Shown: positions 1-9,028, counted from the stretch's first letter. The stretch is DNA of 30,815 bases from an uncultured Eubacteriales bacterium (GCA_905187655.1 CAJJIV010000003.1:1-30815); one strand, 5' to 3'. Notes: generated by a model from the sequence alone, not told the origin. Numbers and translations: made by a program.

Positions 1-18
1 TCTGATACTCCCCTATAA

Positions 19-59
19 AAATGGCTATTTATCAACTGTTTGTTGTGACATAGCCATTT
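19..59. repeat. 10-bp inverted repeat flanking the first promoter's -35 region
   Basis: AAATGGCTAT (19-28) and ATAGCCATTT (50-59) are perfect inverted copies separated by 21 bases. The right arm ends two bases before the TATAAT box at 62-67 and the spacer holds the -35 region. It could be an operator, or the terminator of a gene left of the window, although no long T-run follows. Confidence 0.45.
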
Positions 60-67
60 GTTATAAT
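40..67 (+). promoter_or_regulatory. Sigma-A-type promoter of the Spo0A_C-like gene
   Basis: TATAAT lies at 62-67 and is preceded by TGT, giving an extended -10. A weak -35 (TTGTTG, 40-45) sits 16 bases upstream. The start codon is 46 bases downstream. Confidence 0.6.
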
Positions 68-113
68 GCAAATACAAACAAGTGTTTGAAACTTAAAAAT
101 ATAGGAGATTGTT

Positions 114-524
114 ATGGAAACAGAACAAAATTTGGCTTTAAATCAAGATTATTTAGAAACGGTGGACTTGTTTATGAAATTACCGTTTAACACTGCACTT
201 ACTGGTTACAAAATGCTGGTTACTGCAACTGTGCTAGCATTAAACAACACAAAACCAGTACTAAATTTATATAAAGACATTTATGAAGTAGTTGCTGAAA
301 AATATTCAATAAATGCCAAGTGTGTTGAAAAATCAATTAGAGGGGTTATTACATCAATTTCAAATTACTGTGCAGTGTATAACGATCTAGAATTTCCAAA
401 TACATTAATAAAAAATGCAGTCAAAGAGGCAAGGCCAAAGGCGTTCATCTGTTCAATTTGCAACTACATTAAGTTTAAAAGATATCAAGAAAACTACCTT
501 AAAAAGAATAATTCTAAAGATTAA
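114..524 (+). CDS. Stand-alone Spo0A C-terminal (DNA-binding) domain protein
   Basis: This 136-residue protein resembles the effector half of the sporulation master regulator Spo0A and has no receiver domain. From memory of Bacillus Spo0A, residues about 19-38 (FMKLPFNTALTGYKMLV...) align with the first effector helices. Residues about 53-80 (DIYEVVAEKYSINAK then CVEKSIRGVI) align with Spo0A [20 protein letters not shown], the helix-turn-helix and recognition helix. The tail around residue 108 (PKAFICSICNYIKFKR) matches the last Spo0A helix. In the recognition helix V, E, I and R are kept, while the Arg before VER is Cys and the His after AIR is Gly. Full Spo0A is about 267 residues, so this is either a dedicated short paralogue or a factor with altered DNA specificity. 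An AGGAGA Shine-Dalgarno lies at 103-108. It has its own promoter, and pcrA follows from a separate one. The fold is fairly sure; the function is inferred. Confidence 0.72.
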   Translation: METEQNLALNQDYLETVDLFMKLPFNTALTGYKMLVTATVLALNNTKPVLNLYKDIYEVVAEKYSINAKCVEKSIRGVITSISNYCAVYNDLEFPNTLIKNAVKEARPKAFICSICNYIKFKRYQENYLKKNNSKD

Positions 525-533
525 CAATAATAT

Positions 534-562
534 TTGCGACTTTAGTTGCTCTGTGTTAAAAT
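534..562 (+). promoter_or_regulatory. Sigma-A-type promoter of pcrA-ligA
   Basis: TTGCGA (534-539), a 17-base spacer and TAAAAT (557-562), with TGT directly before the -10 (extended -10). It lies 33 bases upstream of the pcrA ATG. Confidence 0.6.
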
Positions 563-594
563 TAATAAATAGAAATTTTATCTAAGGCGGAGCA

Positions 595-2844
595 ATGGCA
601 ACAATATTAGACAACTTAAATGAAGAACAACGAAAACCTGCGGAAGTTATCAGTGGTCCGGTTTTAGTCACGGCTGGTGCAGGAAGTGGCAAAACCAGAC
701 TACTAACACACCGTATAGCGTATATGGTTAACGAATTAAATATCAGCCCCAAAAATATATTAGCAATAACTTTTACAAATAAAGCGGCAAATGAAATGAA
801 AGACCGGATAACAAAATTAGTTAATGTGTCAGTTGATGATATGTGGATATCTACTTTTCATTCAATGTGTGGCAGAATTTTAAGGATGTTTGCAGAAAGA
901 GTGGGACTAGGTAAAAATTTTAGTATCTATGGTGATACCGAGAAAGACAGATTAATAAAAAGATTACTTAAAGAGAATCCAAAGTTTTTAAATCTTGAAA
1001 AAAATTCACTTAAACCAGAAACAGTTGCTTTTCATATAAGCAATGCTAAAAATGAATTATATTCTCCCGATGAATATGCTGTAAAAATTAAAAATGAAAG
1101 AAATGCAGATATAATAATAAATGTTTACAGAAATTATCAAAAAGAACTATTGCAAGCAAATGCAGTGGATTTTGATGATATGCTTGTTAAAGCATATGAA
1201 TTGCTAGAACAAAATGAAGATGTTTGTGAATATTTTCAGACAAAATTTCGTTATATTCATGTCGATGAATTTCAAGATACCAATGTTGTTCAGTACAAAT
1301 TGGTTAGTTTATTGGGTCAGAAATATCATAATATTTTTGTTGTTGGTGATGAAGATCAGTGTATTTACTCTTGGCGTGGTGCTAAGTTTACTAACGTTGC
1401 AAAGTTTATTAATGACAATAAAGATATATCTATTTTTAAATTGGAACAAAATTATCGTTCAACAACTAGCATATTAAATACTGCAAATAAAATTATTGCA
1501 AATAATATAAACCGTATTGAAAAAAATCTTTGGACCGACAACAAAGAAGGTTCGGTTGTTAGGTTATTTACTGCCTATTCAGACCTAGAAGAGGCAGAAT
1601 TTGTTGCATCAAAAATTAAGCAAATGGTAAATAATGGCGCACGGTATTCAGATTTTGCAGTTTTGATGCGTATAAACTCGTTGTCTCGTGTAGTGGAAGA
1701 AAAATGTTTAAACTATAATATTCCATATAAAGTGTATGGGGGTTTTAAGTTCTTTGAACGAAAAGAAGTAAAAGATGCGTTAAGTTACTTAAAGATAATT
1801 TCTAACCCAAAAGATACAGACAGTTTTATTAGAGTTTTAGCCTTTCCTAAAAAAGGAATTGGCGAGACTACAATAAATAAATTATTGCAAGTAAAAGAAC
1901 AATTAAATTTAAGTTTGTTTGAAATTGCGGACTCAGGTGCTGGATTAGATGATGGAACAATAAAAAAACTTACTCCAATAATTAATCAGTTGAAAAGATA
2001 TATTGAACAAAAAAATTCTGTACCACTTTCGAAACTATTTTCAGATATCATTGATGAATTTGGTTTAACTAGTTGTTTTTCTAAACAAATTGAAGAAGAA
2101 TATTCCAAAATTTTAAATATACAAACATTGCAAAAATCAATTATTGAATTTGAAGAAGTTAATGAAGGTTCATCGCTTGATGATTATTTACAATCAATTA
2201 CCCTTTCGAGAGATATTGATTCTATGGATGAAAATGAAGATTGTGTTTCGCTTATGACTATTCATTCTGCAAAAGGTCTAGAATTTAAGTATGTGTTTAT
2301 AATTGGATTAGTAGAAGGAGTCTTGCCGTTATCTAGGGCGGTATACTCATTAGATCCTAATGACCTAGAAGAAGAGAGAAGACTTATGTATGTTGCATCT
2401 ACTAGGGCTATGGAAGAATTATACTTTACCAGACCTACAAGTAAGTTTAATTTTGAAACTAAAAGGACTGAATCAACAATGCCATCAAGATTTTTAAAAG
2501 AGGCAGGCGTTGTTGGTATAACAAACAGCAGTGAAAACAATAACGACAATAGGGGAAATTCATATGGTGTAAATATGAACAAAACTTATAGATCTTCGGC
2601 GGATTTTGTAAGTTTAGATGAAGAAAACGAAGAACCAACAAAACCTGTTTCTGCTGATAAAATAAACAGTTATGCAAAATATAAAGTGGGTACAAAAGTT
2701 ATGCATAAAAATTTTGGCATAGGCACTGTAATTGTTGGTGTAACCGATTATGTTGGAGCTTTTGTTACCATAAGGTTTGATTCTGTAGGTGTAAAGACTC
2801 TTTCACTTAAATTTGCACCGCTTGAAATTTTGGAGGGAAATTAA
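595..2844 (+). CDS. pcrA: ATP-dependent DNA helicase PcrA/UvrD
   Basis: This is a superfamily 1A 3'-to-5' helicase used in nucleotide excision repair, replication-fork upkeep and removal of RecA filaments. The 749-residue length is normal. Visible motifs in order: Walker A GAGSGKTR (residues 28-35), motif Ia ITFTNKAANEM (58-68), Walker B VDEFQDTN (223-230), motif III VGDEDQCIYSWRGA, motif V SLMTIHSAKGLEF and motif VI EEERRLMYVASTRA. The last ~50 residues (YKVGTKVMHKNFGIGTV) form the Tudor-like RNA polymerase-binding tail typical of PcrA. An AAGGCGGAG Shine-Dalgarno fits the ATG at 595. The ligase gene follows after one base, so the two are one operon and probably translationally coupled. Identification is secure. 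Confidence 0.97.
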   Translation: MATILDNLNEEQRKPAEVISGPVLVTAGAGSGKTRLLTHRIAYMVNELNISPKNILAITFTNKAANEMKDRITKLVNVSVDDMWISTFHSMCGRILRMFAERVGLGKNFSIYGDTEKDRLIKRLLKENPKFLNLEKNSLKPETVAFHISNAKNELYSPDEYAVKIKNERNADIIINVYRNYQKELLQANAVDFDDMLVKAYELLEQNEDVCEYFQTKFRYIHVDEFQDTNVVQYKLVSLLGQKYHNIFVVGDEDQCIYSWRGAKFTNVAKFINDNKDISIFKLEQNYRSTTSILNTANKIIANNINRIEKNLWTDNKEGSVVRLFTAYSDLEEAEFVASKIKQMVNNGARYSDFAVLMRINSLSRVVEEKCLNYNIPYKVYGGFKFFERKEVKDALSYLKIISNPKDTDSFIRVLAFPKKGIGETTINKLLQVKEQLNLSLFEIADSGAGLDDGTIKKLTPIINQLKRYIEQKNSVPLSKLFSDIIDEFGLTSCFSKQIEEEYSKILNIQTLQKSIIEFEEVNEGSSLDDYLQSITLSRDIDSMDENEDCVSLMTIHSAKGLEFKYVFIIGLVEGVLPLSRAVYSLDPNDLEEERRLMYVASTRAMEELYFTRPTSKFNFETKRTESTMPSRFLKEAGVVGITNSSENNNDNRGNSYGVNMNKTYRSSADFVSLDEENEEPTKPVSADKINSYAKYKVGTKVMHKNFGIGTVIVGVTDYVGAFVTIRFDSVGVKTLSLKFAPLEILEGN

Positions 2845-2845
2845 T

Positions 2846-4813
2846 ATGCAAGATAAAATTAAGCGGATGGAAGAATTAATTAAAATAATTAACAAGCATA
2901 ATTACAATTATTATGTTTTGTTTAAGCCAACTATATCTGATAAAGAGTGGGATAAGTTATACTATGAACTTGTTGACTTAGAAAAAGAAACCGGTATAAT
3001 TTTACCATCTTCACCAACTCAGAGAGTAGGTGGAGAAGTTTTGTCTTCTTTTAAAAAAAGAGAACATAAAATTCATATGTATTCATTAGATAAAGTTAGG
3101 TCATTTGATGAGCTTGAAAATTGGATTGAAGGAATACACAAAATAGATAAGAATACAAAATTTGCTCTTGAATATAAATTTGATGGACTTCAATTAGTGC
3201 TAGAATATGATAATGGGTATTTTGTTTCAGCTACAACAAGGGGAAATGGTCTTGTTGGAGAAGATGTAACAAGCCAAGTGAAAACCATAAAAAGTGTTCC
3301 ACTAGAAATTCCATTTAAGCATAACCTAATTGTACAAGGTGAGGGAATGATGACAATGACCAATCTAAAAAAGTACAATGAACATGCAACAGAAGTTCTT
3401 AAAAATGCTCGAAATGGTGTAGCTGGTGCTATAAGAAATCTTGACCCAAAGGAAACGGCAAAACGCAATTTAGATTATTTTTGTTACTCAATTTTAAAGT
3501 GTGATGGCAAAAATTTTGAAACTCAAGAAGAAATTCACAACTTTCTTAAAGAAAATGGTTTTTTAACAGGAGATTATTTTAAAGTTTTTTCAACCATAGA
3601 AGAACTTAAACAAGAAATAGACAAAGTTGATTTAATCAAATACAAGCTAGACTGTATGATAGATGGCATGGTTATCAAAACTAATAACATTGCAAAACGA
3701 GAAGAAATAGGATATACAGCAAAGTTCCCTAAGTGGGCAATTGCATATAAATTTGAAGCACAAGAAGTTTCTACTATGCTTAATGATTGCATTTGGCAAG
3801 TTGGAAGAACAGGAAGAGTTACTCCAATTGCTTTGCTTGAACCAGTTGAACTTGCAGGGGCAACAATATCTCGCGCAACATTAAATAATATTAATGATAT
3901 AGAAAAAAAGAATGTATTAATAAATAGCCGAGTTTTGATAAGGCGTAGTAATGAAGTAATACCAGAAGTGTTAGGACTTCTTGAAAGTTATTCAAACTCT
4001 AAAAAGATTACCGAGCCTAAAACCTGTCCTAGTTGTGGCACTAATTTAATAAAAAAAGGTCCATTATTGTTCTGTCCAAATAGAGATGGTTGTAAAGAAC
4101 AAGTTGTAGACCGCATCTCTCATTTTACTGAAAGAAATGCGTTTAATATTGAAGGGTTAAGTATAAAAACTATTGAGCAAATGTACGAGATATTAAATGT
4201 ACAAGAACCTAGTGATTTGTTTAAGCTTAATACTGATGATATTTTAAGGCTAGAAAAAACAAAGATAAAAAAAGCGGAAAAAATTATTAATGCAATTAAT
4301 AAATCTAAAGAAGTAGACTTAAATCGTTTTATATTTGCACTGGGAATTCCTGAAGTAGGTTCTAAAACCGCAGATGTATTAGCGAAGCATTTTAAATGTC
4401 TTGATAATATTATAGATGCAAAAGTGCAAGACTTATGCCAAATTAACGATATAGGTGAAATTATGGCAAATGCAATTGTAGACTTTTTTAATAATTCGGA
4501 CAATATAAAAGAAATTAAAAATCTACAAAAAGTCGGCGTAAAAATATTAAATAAAGAATCTAAAGAAGTTAAAGATAACTACTTTAAAGGCAAAAAGGTC
4601 GTTTTAACGGGTGGACTGGAATCTATGTCACGATCAAAAGCGACAGAACTTTTAACAAATTTTGGCGCCGAGAGTGTTTCGAGTGTTTCTAAAAATACTG
4701 ACCTTGTAATAGTTGGCACTGATGCAGGTAGTAAATTAGACAAGGCAAAAGCTTTAAACATTAAGACGATAAATGAAGAAGAATTTTTAAAAATAATTGA
4801 AAACATTAAATAA
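2846..4813 (+). CDS. ligA: NAD-dependent DNA ligase LigA
   Basis: LigA seals nicks in replication and repair using NAD+. The start was placed at ATG 2846 (MQDKIKRMEEL), with GGAGGG at 2832-2837, rather than an in-frame ATG at 2813 inside pcrA; this gives 655 residues, near the family norm. Domains in order: Ia NMN-binding (about 1-65), adenylation domain with the lysine in YKFDG (K111) and TRGNGLVGEDV, OB fold, a four-Cys zinc finger (CPSCG ... CPNRDGC), helix-hairpin-helix repeats, and a C-terminal BRCT (YFKGKKVVLTGG onward). One oddity is the segment normally HxxPMLSL, which reads HKIHMYSLDKV. It is the second gene of the pcrA operon, and its 3' end contains the gatC promoter. Confidence 0.97.
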   Translation: MQDKIKRMEELIKIINKHNYNYYVLFKPTISDKEWDKLYYELVDLEKETGIILPSSPTQRVGGEVLSSFKKREHKIHMYSLDKVRSFDELENWIEGIHKIDKNTKFALEYKFDGLQLVLEYDNGYFVSATTRGNGLVGEDVTSQVKTIKSVPLEIPFKHNLIVQGEGMMTMTNLKKYNEHATEVLKNARNGVAGAIRNLDPKETAKRNLDYFCYSILKCDGKNFETQEEIHNFLKENGFLTGDYFKVFSTIEELKQEIDKVDLIKYKLDCMIDGMVIKTNNIAKREEIGYTAKFPKWAIAYKFEAQEVSTMLNDCIWQVGRTGRVTPIALLEPVELAGATISRATLNNINDIEKKNVLINSRVLIRRSNEVIPEVLGLLESYSNSKKITEPKTCPSCGTNLIKKGPLLFCPNRDGCKEQVVDRISHFTERNAFNIEGLSIKTIEQMYEILNVQEPSDLFKLNTDDILRLEKTKIKKAEKIINAINKSKEVDLNRFIFALGIPEVGSKTADVLAKHFKCLDNIIDAKVQDLCQINDIGEIMANAIVDFFNNSDNIKEIKNLQKVGVKILNKESKEVKDNYFKGKKVVLTGGLESMSRSKATELLTNFGAESVSSVSKNTDLVIVGTDAGSKLDKAKALNIKTINEEEFLKIIENIK

Positions 4814-4825
4814 GTTTGGTATAAT
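4797..4825 (+). promoter_or_regulatory. Sigma-A-type promoter of gatCAB-yicC
   Basis: TTGAAA (4797-4802), a 17-base spacer and TATAAT (4820-4825) preceded by TGG (extended -10). The -35 lies inside the last codons of ligA. This is one of the best promoter matches in the window. Confidence 0.72.
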
Positions 4826-4855
4826 GTAAAAATTATTAGTTATAAGGAAATACAA

Positions 4856-5143
4856 ATGGATAAAGAATTAGTTTCTATTAAAGAAGTTGAACATATAGCC
4901 GAGTTATCTAGGTTAAATTTTTCAGAAGAACAGAAATTTAAAATGCAGAAAGATTTAACTGAGATTGTAGACTATTTTTTTGCAATTAAGTCAGTTGATA
5001 CAAATGGTATAGATGCCATTAATAAACCAATTAGTGAACCTAGACCAGATGAGATTAAACAAGGCCTTACAAAAACACAAGTGGTGCAAAATGCTCCTTC
5101 CCATAATGCAAATTCATTTATTGTGCCAAGGGTTGTTGAATAA
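4856..5143 (+). CDS. gatC: Asp-tRNA(Asn)/Glu-tRNA(Gln) amidotransferase subunit C
   Basis: This is the small scaffold subunit of the GatCAB amidotransferase, which wraps around the GatA-GatB interface. At 95 residues it has the family's usual size and pattern: HIAELSRLNFSEEQKFKMQ near the N terminus, a middle IVDYFFAIKSVDTNGID, and a tail with RPDEIKQG and FIVPRVVE. An AAGGAAA Shine-Dalgarno precedes ATG 4856. It opens the gatC-gatA-gatB operon behind the extended -10 promoter at 4797-4825. GatCAB presence implies that Gln-tRNA, Asn-tRNA or both are made indirectly from misacylated tRNA, as in most Gram-positive bacteria. Confidence 0.93.
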   Translation: MDKELVSIKEVEHIAELSRLNFSEEQKFKMQKDLTEIVDYFFAIKSVDTNGIDAINKPISEPRPDEIKQGLTKTQVVQNAPSHNANSFIVPRVVE

Positions 5144-5153
5144 GGAGTAAAAT

Positions 5154-6602
5154 ATGAAGAACGAAGAAATCTTAAAATTATCATTGACTGACATTGTAGA
5201 AAAATTAAAAAATAAAGAACTTACTAGCTCTGAAGTAACTTCAATCTGTCTTGAACAAATTGAAGCGACAAATAGGCTTAACGCATTAATTTCAGTTAAC
5301 AAAGAAATTGCAATGACCTATGCAAAAGAGAGTGATGAAAGATTACTAAATGGTACTGCACGAAAACTTGAAGGAGTTCCTATTGTTGTTAAAGACAACA
5401 TATGTACTACCGATTATAAAACTACTTGTGCATCTAAAATGTTAGAGAATTACCTTAGCCCATATGAAGCAACTGTAGTAAAAAGATTAAAAGAAGCTGG
5501 TGCGGTAATTATTGGAAAGTCCAACTTAGATGAGTTTGCAATGGGTGGATCAGGCGAAAATAGTGCATTTGGAAAAACTTTAAACCCAGTGAACGAAGAA
5601 TGTGTTCCAGGTGGTTCAAGCAGTGGAAGTGCAGCTAGTGTTGCAAGTTATGAATGTTATGGTGCACTTGGAAGTGATACTGGTGGTTCTATAAGGCTTC
5701 CTGCATCATTTTGTGGAGTAGTTGGCGTTAAACCAACTTATGGATTGGTATCAAGATATGGTCTTGTGGCTTTTGCTTCTTCATTAGACCAAATTGGGCC
5801 AATTGCACGAACAACGAAAGATTGTGCATTGCTTTTAGATTGCATTAAAGGCTATGATGAGAAAGATGGCACTTCAGTAAAACAAAACTATGGAGAATAT
5901 ATTTCAGAAATTAAACCGACAATTAAAGGCTTAAAAATTGGCGTTGCAAAAGAATATTTTAGCCTTCCTATGAACGCAGAAGTTAAAGAGGCAATTAACG
6001 CAGTTATACAATTTTATAAAGATAATGGTGCTGAAATTGTTGAAATAAATTTAAAAACAATAGATAAAGCACTTGCTGTCTATTACATTTTATCTTCTGC
6101 CGAAGCTGCAAGTAATTTATCTAGGTATGACGGTATTAAATATGGTATGCGTGCCACTAATTGCAAGAACTTATTAGATGTTTATTACAACAGTAGAACA
6201 GAAGGCTTTGGTGATGAAGTTAAAAGGCGTATAATGATAGGAAATTACTGCTTAAGTTCTGGTTATTACGATGCCTATTATAAAAAAGCATTACAAGTAA
6301 AAGAAGTGCTAAAAAATGAATTTAAAGAAGCATTTTCAATGGTAGATGCAATTATTTCTCCTGTAAGTTCTACTCCTGCGTTTAAATTTGGTTCTAAAAC
6401 TTCGCCATTAGATATGTATTTAACCGACATTTATACTGTGCCAGTTAACATAGTTGGTGTGCCAGCGATTTCTTTCCCAGTTGCAAAAGACCGAACAGGA
6501 CTTCCTATTGGCTGTCAATTAATTGCAAATAATTTTAACGAAAATGTTTTGTTTACATTAGCAACCTTCTACGAAGAAAATAATACAAGGGGCAAAAAAT
6601 AA
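5154..6602 (+). CDS. gatA: Asp/Glu-tRNA amidotransferase subunit A (amidase)
   Basis: GatA releases ammonia from glutamine and feeds it to GatB. It is a 482-residue amidase-signature enzyme. The Ser-cisSer-Lys triad is visible: K80 in VPIVVKDNI, S155 in PGGSSSGSAAS and S179 in GSDTGGSIRLP, each shifted by one from the numbering I remember for staphylococcal GatA. The conserved GVVGVKPTYGLVSRYGL and SSLDQIGP blocks follow. An AAGGAG Shine-Dalgarno sits before ATG 5154, ten bases after gatC. gatB follows after a single base, supporting coupled synthesis of the complex. Nothing unusual was seen. Confidence 0.96.
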   Translation: MKNEEILKLSLTDIVEKLKNKELTSSEVTSICLEQIEATNRLNALISVNKEIAMTYAKESDERLLNGTARKLEGVPIVVKDNICTTDYKTTCASKMLENYLSPYEATVVKRLKEAGAVIIGKSNLDEFAMGGSGENSAFGKTLNPVNEECVPGGSSSGSAASVASYECYGALGSDTGGSIRLPASFCGVVGVKPTYGLVSRYGLVAFASSLDQIGPIARTTKDCALLLDCIKGYDEKDGTSVKQNYGEYISEIKPTIKGLKIGVAKEYFSLPMNAEVKEAINAVIQFYKDNGAEIVEINLKTIDKALAVYYILSSAEAASNLSRYDGIKYGMRATNCKNLLDVYYNSRTEGFGDEVKRRIMIGNYCLSSGYYDAYYKKALQVKEVLKNEFKEAFSMVDAIISPVSSTPAFKFGSKTSPLDMYLTDIYTVPVNIVGVPAISFPVAKDRTGLPIGCQLIANNFNENVLFTLATFYEENNTRGKK

Positions 6603-6603
6603 T

Positions 6604-8034
6604 ATGGAATATGATATAGTAATTGGGCTAGAAACCCATATTGAGTTAAATACAAAAACTAAAGTTTTTTGTTCTTGTGTCAATGAATTTGGTGGCGAAC
6701 CAAATACACATTGTTGTGAAGTTTGTATTGGTTTACCAGGTGCTTTGCCAAGAGTTAATAAAGAAGCAATTAATAAAGCAATTACAATGGGTCTTGTTAC
6801 ACATTGTAATATTTCGCACAAATTTTATTTTGACCGAAAACATTATTTTTACCCAGATCTTGCAAAATCTTATCAGATATCACAAGATGGTTCACCAATT
6901 TGTACTAATGGTTACTTAGAAATAATAGGTGATAATGAGAAGTCTAAAAAAATAAGAATTAAGCAAATACATCTAGAAGAAGATGCTGGTAAACTTATCC
7001 ACTCTCCACTTGGTGAAACTTATGTTGACTATAATAGGGGTGGTGTTCCACTTATTGAAATTGTATCTGAACCAGATTTAAGTTCTGTTACTGAAGCAAT
7101 AACATATGTAACCGCCTTAAAAGACCTTGCAAAATCGGTCGGTGTTAGTGATGTTAAAATGGAACAAGGTTCGCTTAGATGTGATGTAAATGTTTCACTA
7201 AAACCAAAGGGGTCAACTGAATTTGGTACAAAGGTAGAAATGAAGAACATAAACTCATTTAAGGCAATTGAGCGTGCCATAAAGTATGAAGTGAATAGGC
7301 AGAGAGAACAATTAGCGGAAGGCAAAACAATTTTACAAGAAACAAGAAGATGGGATGATGCTAAAAATCAAAGTTTTACTATGCGTTCCAAGGAAGTTGC
7401 AAAAGATTATAGATTTTTCCCAGAACCAGATATAACTTTTACCGAAATTACTGATGAAGATATTTTAACTTTAAAAAATGCAATTCCTAAATTACCTAGT
7501 GAAATTAAACAAGATTTAATAGATAATTATCAATTAAATGATTATGATGCAAATTTAATTGCAAAAGATGCAGAAACAACAAAATTTTTCTACAATGTGG
7601 CTAAAGAATATAACCAATATAAAAAGATTGCAAATTGGATAACATCTGAAATTAATAAAAAACTTAATAGCGAGTTAATTCAAGAAATAATAATACCGGT
7701 AAATCCAATAGAATTTGCTAAAATGTTAAAAATGCTAGATAATAATGAAATAAGTCAACTTGGTGCAAGGACAATATTACTTGAACTTTGGGGCGGAAAT
7801 GAAACAACCGATGAAATCATAAAAAGACTTGGTCTTAAGATTGAAAGCAATGATGGTGAATTAGAAGAGTTAATTAAAGGCATAGTTGAGTTGAATGAAA
7901 AGGCTGTTCAAGACTATAAAAATGGCAATAACAGAGCATTTGCGTTCTTTGTTGGTCAGGTTATGAAGGCTACAAAAGGTCAGGCAAATGCAACTAAAGT
8001 TAATGAGTTATTGAATAAATATTTAATGAAGTAA
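6604..8034 (+). CDS. gatB: Asp/Glu-tRNA amidotransferase subunit B
   Basis: GatB binds the misacylated tRNA, activates its side chain with ATP and adds ammonia delivered from GatA. The 476-residue protein starts with the family signature IGLETHIELNTKTKVFC. It has the Cys-rich zinc version of the loop (FCSC ... THCCEVCIGLPGALP), then FYFDRKHYFYPDLAKSYQISQ, the LEEDAGKL and DYNRGGVPLIEIVSEPD blocks, and a C-terminal YqeY-like tRNA-binding helical domain ending in FFVGQVMKATKGQAN. An AAGGGG Shine-Dalgarno lies in the last codons of gatA. yicC follows directly. Confidence 0.96.
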   Translation: MEYDIVIGLETHIELNTKTKVFCSCVNEFGGEPNTHCCEVCIGLPGALPRVNKEAINKAITMGLVTHCNISHKFYFDRKHYFYPDLAKSYQISQDGSPICTNGYLEIIGDNEKSKKIRIKQIHLEEDAGKLIHSPLGETYVDYNRGGVPLIEIVSEPDLSSVTEAITYVTALKDLAKSVGVSDVKMEQGSLRCDVNVSLKPKGSTEFGTKVEMKNINSFKAIERAIKYEVNRQREQLAEGKTILQETRRWDDAKNQSFTMRSKEVAKDYRFFPEPDITFTEITDEDILTLKNAIPKLPSEIKQDLIDNYQLNDYDANLIAKDAETTKFFYNVAKEYNQYKKIANWITSEINKKLNSELIQEIIIPVNPIEFAKMLKMLDNNEISQLGARTILLELWGGNETTDEIIKRLGLKIESNDGELEELIKGIVELNEKAVQDYKNGNNRAFAFFVGQVMKATKGQANATKVNELLNKYLMK

Positions 8035-8041
8035 GGTAGGT

Positions 8042-8923
8042 ATGCCAATGAGAAGTATGACAGGGTTTGGCAGAGGCGAATCCGAAAATTCTACACATAA
8101 AGTTACTGTCGATATAAAAAGTGTAAACGGAAAATTTTTAGATATTAATGTAAAAATGGGTAAGAACTTTTTATCAGTAGAAGAAGATATAAAAAATATA
8201 ATTAAGGCAAAACAAACACGCGGAACAATTGATGTGTTTGTAAGCGTTTTAGATAAAGGGGTATCCGCTCCAACCCTTGTTATAAATTTCGATTTAGCCA
8301 AAGAAATTTATAATGAGTCTGCGAAAATATCAAGTCAATTAAATATTCCGAATAATATATCAGCCAAAGATTTGTTAAAATTTGATGATGTTATGGAAAT
8401 TGATACAAACAGCATTGAAATAGAATCTATAAGTAAATTAATTAAGTTGGCAACCGAAGTTGCGGTTAATAATATGTCTGTTATGCAAGAAACAGAAGGG
8501 AAGAAGATGCAGGCTGATTTGAAAGACAAAATAAACCAAATGTCAAATGTTGTGGAGAAAATTAAGTCTTTTGCCCCAGAAGCCATTGAAGAATTTAGGA
8601 ATAAATTGAAACAAAGAATAAGTGAAGCTCTTGTTGATACTTCGCTAGATATGAACAGATTTTTAAACGAAGTTGCTTATTATGTAGATAAATCCGATAT
8701 AAATGAAGAAATTGTAAGACTACATAGTCACATAAATCAATTTAATAAGTTGATTTTAGACACTGACCCAGTTGGGAAAAGGCTTGAATTTTTAACACAA
8801 GAAATTACAAGAGAAATTAACACAACAGGTTCCAAAGTTTCAAATATTAATCTTACTACATTGGTTTTAGAAGCAAAAAATATTAATGAAACTATTAAAG
8901 AACAAATAAGAAATGTTGAATAA
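8042..8923 (+). CDS. yicC: YicC/YloC family endoribonuclease
   Basis: YicC-family proteins are endoribonucleases involved in RNA turnover; the family hallmark is the N-terminal SMTGFGRGE, seen here. The C-terminal half carries the DUF1732 block DPVGKRLEFLTQEITREINT, and the protein ends in NINETIKEQIRNVE. Length 293 is typical. Two starts are possible: ATG 8042 (AAGG at 8033-8036) or ATG 8048, giving MRSMTGFG with AGG at a better distance from the tail of the same AAGGTAGG site. In Bacillus the order is yloC-remA-gmk-rpoZ; remA and gmk are missing here between yicC and rpoZ. It is read from the gatCAB operon, starting 7 bases after gatB. Confidence 0.92.
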   Translation: MPMRSMTGFGRGESENSTHKVTVDIKSVNGKFLDINVKMGKNFLSVEEDIKNIIKAKQTRGTIDVFVSVLDKGVSAPTLVINFDLAKEIYNESAKISSQLNIPNNISAKDLLKFDDVMEIDTNSIEIESISKLIKLATEVAVNNMSVMQETEGKKMQADLKDKINQMSNVVEKIKSFAPEAIEEFRNKLKQRISEALVDTSLDMNRFLNEVAYYVDKSDINEEIVRLHSHINQFNKLILDTDPVGKRLEFLTQEITREINTTGSKVSNINLTTLVLEAKNINETIKEQIRNVE

Positions 8924-8975
8924 ATTTCTAGGGCTACCAGGAGTATATTTTTTAGAAAAAAAGCATAAAAAGTAT

Positions 8976-9005
8976 TTGTATCTACTTTTTTTATTATGAT
9001 ATAAT
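8976..9005 (+). promoter_or_regulatory. Sigma-A-type promoter of rpoZ
   Basis: TTGTAT (8976-8981), an 18-base spacer and TATAAT (9000-9005) preceded by TGA, an extended -10. It lies 23 bases before the rpoZ ATG. The segment just upstream (AAAAAGTA ... TACTTTTT) could form a weak AT-rich hairpin that ends the gatCAB-yicC message. Confidence 0.6.
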
Positions 9006-9028
9006 TATAAGGTAAAAGGAGTGAGATT

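Noticed and set aside
8907..8996. 28-codon ORF overlapping the end of yicC
   Set aside because: It has no Shine-Dalgarno, overlaps yicC in another frame and runs through the AT-rich hairpin and rpoZ promoter region.
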